A stretch of 37,993 nucleotides of DNA from JAQXGO01 sp045592445 (GTDB lineage: Bacteria; Bacillota; Clostridia; UMGS1883; UMGS1540). A program made the translations under genes and the position numbers. Numbering within the stretch: the stretch's first letter is position 1; each line of letters starts with the position of its first letter. Below are positions 24,200 to 34,200 of the stretch, piece after piece. The notes beneath the pieces were generated by a model. The model ran no database searches, was not told the origin of the DNA, and saw nothing but the letters and a program-made list of their open reading frames with translations. The stretch lies in assembly GCA_045592445.1 (NCBI GenBank), contig JAZNUV010000007.1, forward strand, positions 1-37,993. Direction: 5' to 3'.

Positions 24200-24228
24200 A
24201 TTTTACACGGATTTTCAAATTTTGTCAA
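24200..24228 (-). promoter_or_regulatory. Promoter of the isocitrate dehydrogenase-rex transcript
   Basis: Minus-strand TTGACA (24228-24223), a 17-bp spacer and TAAAAT (24205-24200). Confidence 0.75.
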
Positions 24229-24264
24229 GCATAACTTTTCTTCGCGATTGCTTTATCTTGTAAA

Positions 24265-24312
24265 AAACAAAAGAGGTTTTATAAAACGTTTGAAAGATTT
24301 TATAAAACCTCT
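24265..24312 (-). terminator. Terminator after the HD-domain gene
   Basis: A perfect 15-bp inverted repeat (AGAGGTTTTATAAAA at 24272-24286 and its complement at 24298-24312) is followed on the minus strand by a T-rich run. It closes the long minus-strand transcript that begins with pyrC. Confidence 0.8.
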
Positions 24313-24364
24313 ATATACACGCCGCGAAACAGACATTCCTGGTTATCCTGTTTTCCGAATAAAA

Positions 24365-24949
24365 TCATTTTATATTTCCTTTTGCTATATTTTCTTGAAT
24401 AATTTTATCCGTTACTTCAAACAATTTTTCAGACCCTAATTTTGTTTTGCTTTGCCTTTTATATATTTGTTCGGAAGTAACGTTATGCTCTCGCCAATCG
24501 CCACCGTTATTGCTATTATTCAAGATGAGAGGTTGCAGATTATCCATTGCATGGGCAAATCTCGCCTCTGCACTTTCATTTTCTTCAAACTCATCAAACA
24601 ATGAAATTAAATCTTCTTTCTGTTCTTGGGGCAGTATTGAAAATAACCTTTCTTTTGCTGCATCTTCCCGTGATTTTTGAGAAGACAACCCCGCCACATC
24701 GTATGCATAGGTATCCCCTGCATCAATCTCAACAATATCATGAATCAAACACATGACCAAAACTTTAGCTATATCAATTTTTTCATTAGAATACTCTTTG
24801 AGCAAATAGGCCATAATCGCCATATGCCAAGAATGTTCGGCGTCATTTTCTCTTCTGCCATTTGCGGACAAATGAGTTTGTCTAACGATATTCTTTAACT
24901 TATCGATTTCCAAAGCGAAAGATAATTGTTTTTCAATACGATTATTCAC
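24365..24949 (-). CDS. HD-domain protein, YfbR/HDDC2-like (probable 5'-nucleotidase)
   Basis: A 194-residue HD-superfamily phosphohydrolase. Metal ligands are visible in ENDAEHSWHMAIMAYLL and VLVMCLIHDIVEIDAGDTYA (the HD pair), with a further Asp in AHAMDNLQPLI. The closest described relatives, E. coli YfbR and HDDC2, dephosphorylate deoxynucleoside 5'-monophosphates; the substrate here is unproven. The start codon is GTG behind TTGGAG. It follows the lipoprotein gene by 27 bases, downstream of the pyr operon, so a nucleotide-pool role is plausible. Confidence 0.88.
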   Translation of the reverse strand: MNNRIEKQLSFALEIDKLKNIVRQTHLSANGRRENDAEHSWHMAIMAYLLKEYSNEKIDIAKVLVMCLIHDIVEIDAGDTYAYDVAGLSSQKSREDAAKERLFSILPQEQKEDLISLFDEFEENESAEARFAHAMDNLQPLILNNSNNGGDWREHNVTSEQIYKRQSKTKLGSEKLFEVTDKIIQENIAKGNIK

Positions 24950-24976
24950 TGAACCATCTCCAATATTTTTGCGGTA

Positions 24977-26842
24977 TTATCTTTTGGCCTCATTGAATGT
25001 ATGCTCCCACTGCGTTTCCTCCGGCCAACCCGTGGTATCAAAGGCATCTCTTATGCAGTCTGACAGATATTTTAGCTTTTCCAAACGAGCAGGGGAAGAC
25101 GAAAACCTCCAATCCGCCCCCACCATTGCATATTCCATAATTCTTGCCCTGTCCTCGCTGGAGGTAGTTCTGGCATATAGATCCATAAAATATTCTTCAT
25201 AGCCTTCTTTGTAAATTTCCAAAGGAAGGTCATATTTTTTATTCGGATACGTAAAGTCAGGAGGATTCAGCTCCGCCCACGATTTTTCCGAATACAGAGC
25301 ATCCTCTCGAATCTGTGCATCAAATGTCAGCCTATAGTCTACAAGGTGCATAATTTCATGGTGAATCACCTGTTCCAATTGCCCGGGTGTCGTAATATCC
25401 ACCGCCGCAACATTTCCTCCCGCACCCTCTATGGCAAATCCGACGTATGTTGTAAAGCCTGCGGAATTTTGGGGTATATTTGTATCCTCTATCCCGCCGC
25501 CCAACAAAATTTGCGTTTTTATTTTCGTCCCATAGCGCAGTTGCTCCATAAAACCATCGGGATAAGCTGCCAATGCATTCTCAAGGTGCCCTAAAGCCTC
25601 CTCGATCAACGCCTCATCATAAACCCGTCCTATTTTCCAGTTCATGGCGTCAAAATTCCCCTGTTCTGCAATCAAAACCTCTATCCCATATTTTTCTGAA
25701 AGTGCCTTCGCTTTTTCATACAGATTATGCGAAACAGCGCCTCGTTTTTCCTCTTGTTTTACGGGCGTAAATGTCAGAGACGTTCCGGTCATCGGGATCG
25801 AAACATCCCAAAACAGCAAAATATCTTTACCCGGTTTGGCGGTTATGACAAAAAAATAGCCGCCATCCTTTTCTGACCATATCATCTCGGAAGTTAAAAT
25901 TCCATCTTCAAAATCTAAGGCGCAAGTGGACAAAAAACTTCCGTCCATGGCATAAAGTGTCATGGCAGACAATCCATTTTTGCCATAATCCGAAACTATC
26001 ATTCTCGACGGACTTATTGTTATTGAGGCTACACCGTATTTTGATTGTAATGAAAATGTTTTAGGAAATCGGTTGCGCCCAATATAATACACATCATCTT
26101 CTCCATGACGCTCTGCAAGCCAAATCCCCTCATTCTTTTCTACTGCATAAAATGCCCCGTCAAACGGAATGGTTTCTATTTCAGATGTGTTAAGGTCTAT
26201 GGTTTGAGTAACAGAAAGTTGTGTTTTGGTATCTAAATATCCAAATGAAAGATTGTTTCCACACTTTACAGAAGGATATAAATTCATCGCCTTATCTTGC
26301 AAAAGAATTGTTTTTGTCTTTTTTGCACGATCCACGATATGAATACCGTCATTTGCCGTAAAGCAATACAGTTTTTCTCCGTTTTCACCGGCATAGATGG
26401 AACCGGTCGCATTTTGGAAACGATATTCCCACGTTACCTTTAATTTTTCATCCAGAAACTGTACAAGTCCACAATCCCAATCCGACAGAAAAATCGAATC
26501 ATGGCATACCCCTATGGACGGTGTTTCGAATTCAGAGCAATCTCTTTCAGCCAAAACCTCTCCTGTTTCTCCGCTGATGATTGTAGCCTTCGTAGAATAT
26601 TGTCCCTCTTTATCCGCAACTGAGCCAAAAAGCAAAAAATCATCCTGATAGGGGAAAATTTTTTGGCTAATGCCTGATTCTACTCGTTCGTTCGGCACTT
26701 GCCAAAGCACACCTTTTTCATCCAGCGCAATCTTTTGGTCTAAAATACTCTGTTTTATTTCGCTATCCTTCGTAGCGTGACATCCACATATTACAAATAT
26801 GAAAACAATCCCATACAGAATGCATTTCTTTAAATTTGCCAC
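24977..26842 (-). CDS. Lipoprotein with propeller-like N-terminal region and C-terminal HExxH metallopeptidase-like domain
   Basis: A 621-residue secreted lipoprotein. It has a signal peptide (KKCILYGIVFIFVICGC) with the lipidated Cys near residue 24. Residues about 50 to 370 are a repetitive beta-strand region (for example FLLFGSVADKEGQYSTKATI, SIFLSDWDCGLVQFLDE) that looks like a beta-propeller. The C-terminal 240 residues contain the zinc-protease motif HEIMH at about 495-499 and a downstream YEEYFMDLYA whose Glu could be the third ligand. The start is GTG at 26842 behind AAGGGGG. It lies 52 bases after pyrI with no terminator between. I do not recognise a characterised homologue. Confidence 0.75.
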   Translation of the reverse strand: MANLKKCILYGIVFIFVICGCHATKDSEIKQSILDQKIALDEKGVLWQVPNERVESGISQKIFPYQDDFLLFGSVADKEGQYSTKATIISGETGEVLAERDCSEFETPSIGVCHDSIFLSDWDCGLVQFLDEKLKVTWEYRFQNATGSIYAGENGEKLYCFTANDGIHIVDRAKKTKTILLQDKAMNLYPSVKCGNNLSFGYLDTKTQLSVTQTIDLNTSEIETIPFDGAFYAVEKNEGIWLAERHGEDDVYYIGRNRFPKTFSLQSKYGVASITISPSRMIVSDYGKNGLSAMTLYAMDGSFLSTCALDFEDGILTSEMIWSEKDGGYFFVITAKPGKDILLFWDVSIPMTGTSLTFTPVKQEEKRGAVSHNLYEKAKALSEKYGIEVLIAEQGNFDAMNWKIGRVYDEALIEEALGHLENALAAYPDGFMEQLRYGTKIKTQILLGGGIEDTNIPQNSAGFTTYVGFAIEGAGGNVAAVDITTPGQLEQVIHHEIMHLVDYRLTFDAQIREDALYSEKSWAELNPPDFTYPNKKYDLPLEIYKEGYEEYFMDLYARTTSSEDRARIMEYAMVGADWRFSSSPARLEKLKYLSDCIRDAFDTTGWPEETQWEHTFNEAKR

Positions 26843-26894
26843 ACGAGATGCCCCCTTCTCACAGCGATTTACCAAAAGCTTTTTGACATTGAAA

Positions 26895-27314
26895 TTATTC
26901 CTGATGTGCCGTGTCGCAATACACGCAACGATATACGCGTCCTTCGGCGTCCGTCAAACGAAAGATATGTTGAATCTCCTGTTCCACGCTCGTTATGCAG
27001 CGTGGGTTTTTGCACTCCAGAATATTTGTTAGCTTCTCAGGCAGGTCAATGTGCTTTTTCTCAGCGAGCGTTCCGTTTCGGATAATATCTACTGTAATGT
27101 TGGGACTTATATATCCCAACACGTCAAAATTGATTTCCATGGCACAGTCAATTTTGATAATGTCCTTCCTGCCCATTTTATTGCTCGGCACATTTTTCAA
27201 AATCGCCACAGGACAATCCAGCTCTCCAAGGGCAAGCATATTATATATTTGCATTGCCTTTCCGCTTTCAATATGGTCGATAACCACGCCGTTTGTAATT
27301 GTATCTATGCGCAT
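26895..27314 (-). CDS. pyrI: Aspartate carbamoyltransferase regulatory subunit
   Basis: The allosteric, nucleotide-binding partner of PyrB, 139 residues. The N-terminal domain (ITNGVVIDHIESGKAMQIYN) binds nucleotides in homologues, and the C-terminal zinc domain has four cysteines: CKNPRC and CVYC. The gene begins one base after the pyrB stop, behind GGAGG. Its presence indicates a PyrB/PyrI holoenzyme subject to CTP-type feedback. Confidence 0.96.
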   Translation of the reverse strand: MRIDTITNGVVIDHIESGKAMQIYNMLALGELDCPVAILKNVPSNKMGRKDIIKIDCAMEINFDVLGYISPNITVDIIRNGTLAEKKHIDLPEKLTNILECKNPRCITSVEQEIQHIFRLTDAEGRVYRCVYCDTAHQE

Positions 27315-27315
27315 C

Positions 27316-28230
27316 CTATTCTACCTCCAAAAGCTTTAAAATCAGAGCCATACGCACAAACTTTCCGTTCTTTGCCTGTTTAAAATAGCAAGCGCGCGGG
27401 TCCAGATCCACCGCCGTGGAAATTTCATTTACACGCGGCAACGGATGCAAAATACAAAGGTCTTTCTTCGCCGTCTTTAATTTTTCGGGCGTTAAAATAT
27501 AACTATCACGAAGGCGCAGATAATCCTCTTCGTTAAAGAACCGTTCTTCCTGCACACGCGTCATATAAAGCACGTCCAGTTTATCTATAACCTCCTCAAG
27601 CGACTTCGTCTCTTCATACGGAATATTCTTTGCCTTTATGTGTGCCTCTTTCACATAGTCGGGCAATTTCAGCTCCTCGGGCGCTATTAAAACAAACTTT
27701 ACACCGGCATAGCGTGACATTGCGGCAATCAAAGAATGTACTGTTCTTCCGAACTTCAAATCCCCGCAAAGTCCGATTGTTAAATTTTCGAAACTACCCT
27801 TTTCACGCTTTATCGTCAGTAAATCTGTCAGCGTCTGCGTTGGATGATTGTGACCGCCATCTCCCGCATTGATGATGGGAACCTCGCTTCGCATTGTTGC
27901 AACAAGGGGTGCCCCCTCTTTCGGATGGCGCATTGCAATAATATCCGCATATCCACTGACAACCGTAACGGTGTCGGAAACGCTTTCGCCCTTAGATGCC
28001 GAGCTTGATGCCGCCGCAGAAAACCCCAGCACATTGCCGCCGAGTTCCATCATGGCAGCTTCAAAAGAAAGTCGTGTCCTTGTAGACGGCTCGAAAAACA
28101 AGGTGGCAAGCTTTTTATAGCGGCACTTTTCTCGATATAATTCGGGATGCGCGATAATATCATTTGCCTTCTCGATAAGCGTTTGTATTTCCGAAACAGA
28201 CAAATCCAATATATCTATTAAATGACGCAT
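27316..28230 (-). CDS. pyrB: Aspartate carbamoyltransferase catalytic subunit
   Basis: It joins carbamoyl phosphate and aspartate, the committed step of pyrimidine synthesis. The 304-residue protein shows the carbamoyl-phosphate loop FEPSTRTRLSFEAAMMELGG (about 48-67), GDGGHNHPTQTLTDLLT and HPLPRVNEIS. The ATG at 28230 shares one base with the pyrE stop (TGATG) and has GGAGG nine bases upstream; a GTG one codon earlier is in frame. Confidence 0.97.
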   Translation of the reverse strand: MRHLIDILDLSVSEIQTLIEKANDIIAHPELYREKCRYKKLATLFFEPSTRTRLSFEAAMMELGGNVLGFSAAASSSASKGESVSDTVTVVSGYADIIAMRHPKEGAPLVATMRSEVPIINAGDGGHNHPTQTLTDLLTIKREKGSFENLTIGLCGDLKFGRTVHSLIAAMSRYAGVKFVLIAPEELKLPDYVKEAHIKAKNIPYEETKSLEEVIDKLDVLYMTRVQEERFFNEEDYLRLRDSYILTPEKLKTAKKDLCILHPLPRVNEISTAVDLDPRACYFKQAKNGKFVRMALILKLLEVE

Positions 28231-28877
28231 CACCGTGTGCCTCCAATCCAGCTTTCATCCGAAGGATTATCACGGAAAGCCAAAAGGCGTGCAATATCTG
28301 CCTCCGCAATATAGTTTTCTGCCGCCGCAACGCGGGCAATTACGTCGAAGTTTGTAAGGCTTATATTTTTAACATTGGCAGCCGCCAAACGGTCAAGCCC
28401 CTTTTTCATGCCATAAGTAAAGATGCTGACAACGCCTAAAACCTCTGCGCCTGCCGCACGCAGTACCTCGACAACTTCTATTACGCTGCCGCCCGTTGAA
28501 ATCAAGTCCTCCACAACGACAACCTTCTGCCCTTTTTCAAGTTTTCCCTCAATTTGATTGCCTCTGCCGTGGTCCTTTGCCCCCGAGCGCACATAGCCCA
28601 TCGGCATTCCCAAAATATGGCCTACAATGGCAGCATGCGCGATGCCCGCCGTGGATGTTCCCATTAAAACTTCAGCCTCGGGATACTCTCTTTTGATGGT
28701 CTCTGCCAGTGCATTCTCGACATCGTCTCGAACAGCGGGTGCTGTCAGCGTTAAGCGATTATCGCAGTATACGGGGCTTTTGATGCCGCTTGCCCATGTA
28801 AAAGGCTCGTTTGGTCTAAAAAAGACGGCACGAATTCCAAGCAAATCCTTCGCAATTTTTTCTTCTATTCTTTCCAT
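28230..28877 (-). CDS. pyrE: Orotate phosphoribosyltransferase
   Basis: It makes OMP from orotate and PRPP. The 215-residue protein contains FTWASGIKSPVYCDNR near the N-terminus, the flexible-loop segment YVRSGAKDHGRGNQIEG and the PRPP motif KVVVVEDLISTGGSV (about 117-131). The start at 28877 (MERIEEK) follows AAAGGAG; a longer frame reaches 28901. It is 13 bases after pyrF. Confidence 0.96.
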   Translation of the reverse strand: MERIEEKIAKDLLGIRAVFFRPNEPFTWASGIKSPVYCDNRLTLTAPAVRDDVENALAETIKREYPEAEVLMGTSTAGIAHAAIVGHILGMPMGYVRSGAKDHGRGNQIEGKLEKGQKVVVVEDLISTGGSVIEVVEVLRAAGAEVLGVVSIFTYGMKKGLDRLAAANVKNISLTNFDVIARVAAAENYIAEADIARLLAFRDNPSDESWIGGTR

Positions 28878-28890
28878 GTTGGTCTCCTTT

Positions 28891-29589
28891 CTACTCAACA
28901 AATTCCGCTACACATCTTCTGTACGCCGCGACAGGGTCTGCCGCTCCGGTAATGGGGCGGCCGACTACGATGTAGTCCGAGCCGATTTCCTTTGCCTTCG
29001 CAGGCGTAGTAACACGTACCTGGTCGCCCACCTCACCATCTGCAAAGCGAACTCCGGGCGTTATAGTCAAAAAGTCCTTGCCGCATCTGTCATGCACCTT
29101 GCCGGCCTCAAGCGGCGAACATACCACACCATCCAGCCCCGCCATTGCAGCAGTATGGGCGTAATGCATCACAACTTCGTCAATCGGTTTTTGAATAAGT
29201 AAATCCTGTTCCATGCGTTCCTGACTGGTTGAAGTAAGCTGTGTCACTGCCACCAAAAGCGGTCTTGTGCCATCGGGGCGTGTAAGCCCTTCAAGTGCCG
29301 CCTCCATCATTGCCGCCGTGCCGCCCGCATGAAGATTGCACATATCCACATCCAGCATTGATAATACATGCATTGCCTTTTTCACCGTGTTTGGAATATC
29401 ATGGAGCTTTAAATCTAAAAAGATTTTATGTCCTCTCTTTTTAATCTCGCGTACAATCTCAGGCCCCGCCGCATAAAAAAGTTCCATGCCAATTTTTACA
29501 TACGGCTTTTCCTCTTGAAACTGACTCAAGAAATTCAACGCTTCCTCCTTACCCGCAAAATCGCAGGCAATGATTACATCCTTACCCAT
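28891..29589 (-). CDS. pyrF: Orotidine 5'-phosphate decarboxylase
   Basis: The last step of UMP synthesis: OMP to UMP plus CO2. The 232-residue TIM-barrel enzyme has the catalytic Asp-Lys-x-x-Asp cluster FLDLKLHDIPNTV (about 57-69) and the phosphate-binding end TPAKAKEIGSDYIVVGRPIT. The ATG at 29589 follows GGAGG and overlaps pyrD by eight bases. Confidence 0.96.
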   Translation of the reverse strand: MGKDVIIACDFAGKEEALNFLSQFQEEKPYVKIGMELFYAAGPEIVREIKKRGHKIFLDLKLHDIPNTVKKAMHVLSMLDVDMCNLHAGGTAAMMEAALEGLTRPDGTRPLLVAVTQLTSTSQERMEQDLLIQKPIDEVVMHYAHTAAMAGLDGVVCSPLEAGKVHDRCGKDFLTITPGVRFADGEVGDQVRVTTPAKAKEIGSDYIVVGRPITGAADPVAAYRRCVAEFVE

Positions 29590-30499
29590 GATGTGCACCT
29601 CCTATAATGCTCTCTAAAGTATCTATATGATATCTTTCCATTTCTTTCGGTAAATCCTCTATAATTTCCAATGCGGCGTAGGGGTTTACTAAGTTTGCAG
29701 CCCCCACCTCGACCGCCGTCGCCCCAGCGAGCATCATCTCAATAACCTCCGCTGCCGAAGATACGCCGCCCATGCCGATAATAGGGATTTTTACGGCCTC
29801 GTACACCTGATATACCATGCGAAGTGCCACAGGGAAAATCGCACTGCCCGAAAAACCGCCCATTGTGTTTGCAAGAACAGGCTTCCTTGTCTTTTTGTCA
29901 ATCCGCATCCCCAAAAGTGTATTGATAAGACTGATGCCGTCCGCACCTGCCGCCTCGCAAGCTTTTGCAATTTCCGCAATGTCTGCCGCATTGGGGCTCA
30001 GCTTCATATATACAGGTTTTTTCGTAACCGCTTTAACGGCACGCGTAACCTCTGCCGCCATTTTAGGATCCGTTCCAAAGCTCATACCGCCGTGCCGCAC
30101 ATTCGGGCAACTGATATTGACCTCCAAAATCCCAACTATGTCCTCTTTATCCAATTTTTCCGACACTTCGGCATATTCCGCCGTAGAAAAACCACATACA
30201 TTTGCGATAACGGGTTTGTGAAAGCATTGCCGAAGTCGCGGCAGTTCCTCATTGATAACCGCATCCACACCCGGATTTTGCAGCCCGACACTATTTAGCA
30301 TGCCCGCTGCGCATTCTGCAATACGCGGTGTAGGATTTCCAAAGCGTTCCTCCCTCGTTGTCCCTTTAAAGGAAAAACTGCCTAATTTGTTAATGTCGTA
30401 AAGTTCTGCAAATTCATAGCCGTATCCAAAAGTACCGCTGGCAGGGATAACAGGGTTATCCAAGGTAATGCCGCTTAAAGTCACTTTTGTGTTTACCAT
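29582..30499 (-). CDS. pyrD: Dihydroorotate dehydrogenase B (NAD+), catalytic subunit
   Basis: It oxidises dihydroorotate to orotate with FMN. The 305-residue class 1B enzyme works with PyrK, encoded just upstream. Signatures are LDNPVIPASGTFGYGYEF, NISCPNVRHGGMSFG containing the catalytic Cys, MKLSPNAADIAEIA and IIGMGGVSSAAEVIEMMLAG. It overlaps pyrK by seven bases. Confidence 0.96.
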   Translation of the reverse strand: MVNTKVTLSGITLDNPVIPASGTFGYGYEFAELYDINKLGSFSFKGTTREERFGNPTPRIAECAAGMLNSVGLQNPGVDAVINEELPRLRQCFHKPVIANVCGFSTAEYAEVSEKLDKEDIVGILEVNISCPNVRHGGMSFGTDPKMAAEVTRAVKAVTKKPVYMKLSPNAADIAEIAKACEAAGADGISLINTLLGMRIDKKTRKPVLANTMGGFSGSAIFPVALRMVYQVYEAVKIPIIGMGGVSSAAEVIEMMLAGATAVEVGAANLVNPYAALEIIEDLPKEMERYHIDTLESIIGGAHHG

Positions 30500-31224
30500 A
30501 TGATTTCCTCCTTTCGGAGTACGGGACCGTCCTTACAAATACGCTTGTTTCCGTACTTGGTCTTGCAGCTGCATCCCATGCAGGCGCCAAAGCCGCACCC
30601 CATGCGTTCTTCGAAACTGAACTGCCCTTCTGTTGTGCTTTTATCGTACACGGCGCGGAGCATTGGCTCAGGTCCGCATGTAAAAAAGTAATCGTACGTG
30701 GCTTTATCCATCGCATCTGTTACAAACCCGCGGATGCCGTAGCTTCCGTCTGCCGTTGTAACAAATGTTTCCACGCCAAGCTTTTTAAATTCTTCTTCGT
30801 AAAATACATCGTCTTTTGAATTAAAACCTAAAATGACAGACGGTGTTTTCCCCGCTTCTAACAGAACCTTACAAAGCTTATACATGGGCGGCACACCTGC
30901 ACCGCCACCCAAAAGAAGCGGCTTTTTAACGTCTTTTGGGATTTCGTAGCCGTTGCCAAGTCCCGTCAGGATATCAAGCGTATGTCCCTTCTTGTAGCTG
31001 CGCATTGCGCGTGTGCCTTCGCCAACGACTTTATAAATAATTGTCAAGCTGTTTTCATCAACATCACAGACAGATATGGGCCGTCTTAAAAACAAGCCAT
31101 CAATCTGAATGTTCACAAACTGCCCCGCAGCCGAAATTGCGCTTGTATCGCCCGAAAGTACCATTTCCATAACATCGGCGGCTATTTCGCGGTTTGACTC
31201 TATCGTAAAAAATGATTGTTTCAT
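30493..31224 (-). CDS. pyrK: Dihydroorotate dehydrogenase electron transfer subunit
   Basis: A ferredoxin-reductase-like subunit of 243 residues that passes electrons from PyrD to NAD+ via FAD and a [2Fe-2S] cluster. FAD/NAD regions are FLRRPISVCDV and LLGGGAGVPPMYKLCKVLLE. The cluster cysteines are in MGCGFGACMGCSCKT plus the later ICKDGPV. The ATG at 31224 has AAAGGAG nine bases upstream. It lies 12 bases after carB. Confidence 0.95.
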   Translation of the reverse strand: MKQSFFTIESNREIAADVMEMVLSGDTSAISAAGQFVNIQIDGLFLRRPISVCDVDENSLTIIYKVVGEGTRAMRSYKKGHTLDILTGLGNGYEIPKDVKKPLLLGGGAGVPPMYKLCKVLLEAGKTPSVILGFNSKDDVFYEEEFKKLGVETFVTTADGSYGIRGFVTDAMDKATYDYFFTCGPEPMLRAVYDKSTTEGQFSFEERMGCGFGACMGCSCKTKYGNKRICKDGPVLRKEEIIW

Positions 31225-31236
31225 TTCCAAACTCCT

Positions 31237-34200
31237 TTATGCATCAATCGTGGAAATGCAAAGCGTTGTTTCCTCTAAAACATCCAAAAGTACCGAAACC
31301 GTATCCAGTGACGTGAAAATATTCACGTTATTTTCGGTGGCTAAACTGCGGATGGCATATCCATCATTTTGCGAGCCTTCTGAACCGCTTACATTGCTCG
31401 TGTTGATAATATAGGCAAGATGCCCCTGCCGAATCGCCTCGGGGATTTCCTCGCTGCCATCGCTGATTTTGCCGAGTACATGCGTACGAATTCCATTTTC
31501 CTTTAAGAATGCCGCCGTGCCGCTTGTTGCCTGGATGTTAAAGCCTAAATTGTAAAAACGTCGCACCAGCGGTAACGCCTCTTCTTTATCCGCGTCCGCA
31601 ATGGTCAAAAATACAGTGCCGTAGTTTTGCAGTTTCATGCCCGATGCCTGCAATGCTTTATACATGGCTCGGTTTAACTTGTCATCATACCCGATAACCT
31701 CACCCGTGGACTTCATTTCAGGCGACAAATACGCGTCAAGTCCGCGAATTTTGTTAAAGGAGAATACAGGCACTTTTACATACCAGCGTTTCTTTTCCGC
31801 GGGATAAATATCAAAGATGCCCTGTTCTTTTAAGCTCTTACCCAAAATAACCTCGGTAGCAATATCCGCCAGGCTATACCCCGTCGCTTTTGAAAGGAAC
31901 GGTACCGTTCTTGACGAACGCGGATTCACCTCGATGATATACACGTTTTCATCCTTATCCACAATAAACTGGATGTTGAACAACCCGACTATTCCAATCC
32001 CGAGTCCCAGCTTTTTGGCATACTGCAGGATAATGCCCTTTACCTTGTCCGAGATACCAAAGGGGGGATATACGCTTATAGAGTCGCCGCTATGGATGCC
32101 AGTTCGTTCAATCAGTTCCATAATCCCTGGCACGAAAACGTCTCTGCCGTCGCAAATTGCATCCACCTCAACCTCTTTGCCGACAATATATTTGTCAACC
32201 AAAACAGGTCTTTCTGCATCGATCGAAACAGCCGTTTTTAAATAGTGGCGCAACGCTTCCTCGTTTGCCACAATCTGCATAGCACGGCCACCCAGAACAA
32301 AACTCGGGCGAACCAAAACAGGGTAGCCGATTTCAGCCGCCGCAATCACGCCGTCCTCTATTTTTGTCACAGCGCGCCCCTGTGGTTGGGGAATATTGAG
32401 AGATTTTAATATTTTTTCAAACGCATCACGATTTTCTGCGCGTTCAATCGCATCACAGTCAGTACCAATAATTTTGATGCCGTGTGCACGCAGCGGCTCT
32501 GCCAAATTGATTGCCGTTTGCCCGCCCAGCGAAGCGATAACGCCCTCGGGCTTTTCAAGTTCGAGAATGTTCATAACATCCTCTGTGGTAAGCGGTTCAA
32601 AATACAGCTTGTCCGCCGTTTCATAATCTGTTGAAACAGTTTCGGGATTATTGTTTATAATAATTGCTTCATATCCTGCATTTTTGATTGTTGTGGCGGC
32701 GTGTACGGTCGAGTAGTCAAATTCAACGCCTTGACCGATGCGGATCGGTCCTGCCCCTAAAACAACAATTTTCTTTTTGTCCGAAAGGCGCACATCATGT
32801 TTCTCGCCATAAGTAGAGTAAAAATACGGAATATACGCGTTTGTATGGCAGGTATCCACCATTTTATAGACAGGAAACAGCTTTTCTTTTTTGCGCATGC
32901 TATATATTTCTGTCTCAGTAATGCCCCAAAGCTTTGCAATAAACGCGTCACTAAAGCCCATTTTTTTCGCATCTTTTAATACTGCCATATCGTTTTTGCC
33001 GTTTAATACGGTTTTTTCCATTTGAACAATCCGTTCTATGCCTTCCAGGAAGTAGGACGTAATTTTTGTAATTTCATGCAATTCCTCCACCGATACCCCG
33101 CGGCGCATCAGTTCTGCAACGGCGTACAGTCCGTCATCATAGAAATCTGCCAGATATTCCTTGATTGCATCCGTATCCATACTGTCAAATTTCGGCATGT
33201 AAAGGTGATTTACGCCGATTTCGAGGGAACGGACAGATTTTAAAATACATTCCTCCAAAGTAGAACCAATGCCCATCACCTCTCCTGTTGCCTTCATCTG
33301 CGTTCCCAATTTGTTGGTTGCTGATGTAAATTTGTCAAACGGGAAACGCGGGAATTTTGCCACAACATAATCAAGACGCGGCTCAAATGCCGCCGTTGTA
33401 TTGGCAATCTCTATTTCCGAAAGTTCCATGCCTACCGCAATTTTCGCCGTAACACGCGCTATCGGATAACCGCTTGCCTTCGAGGCAAGTGCCGAGGAAC
33501 GTGACACACGCGGATTAACTTCAATAAGATAGTATTCTGAGGTAGTCGGATGAAGCGCAAACTGCACGTTACAACCGCCTTCTATCTTGAGTTCACGGAT
33601 AATTTTAATTGCGCTCTCATTCAGCATCATACGGTCGCTGTCGGATAGCGTTAAAATCGGCGCAACAACAGCGGAATCCCCCGTATGTACACCAACAGGA
33701 TCAATATTTTCCATGCCGCAAATGGTGATTGCATGGTCCTTTGAGTCCCGCATGACCTCAAATTCAATTTCTTTATATCCTTTTACACTCTTCTCAATCA
33801 AAACCTGATGCACAGGTGAGAGTTTAAAGGCATTTATGCCAATTTCCAAAAGCTCCGCTTCGTCATTAGCAAAGCCACCGCCTGTACCGCCAAGTGTAAA
33901 CGCAGGACGCAGTACCACGGGATAGCCAATGCGCATCGCCGCTGCGCGCGCTTCCTCTAAGGAATATGTAATTTCGGACGGAATAACAGGCTCTCCAATG
34001 GACTGACAAAGTTCTTTAAAAAGCTCTCTGTCCTCCGCGCGTTCAATACTCTCACTGCTTGTCCCCAAAAGGCGGACACCGCATTCCTTCAAAATCCCTT
34101 TTTTCTCAAGCTGCATAGCAAGATTAAGACCCGTTTGCCCTCCGATACCCGGCACAATCGCATCAGGGCGTTCATGCCGCAGAATTTTTGCTACATATTC

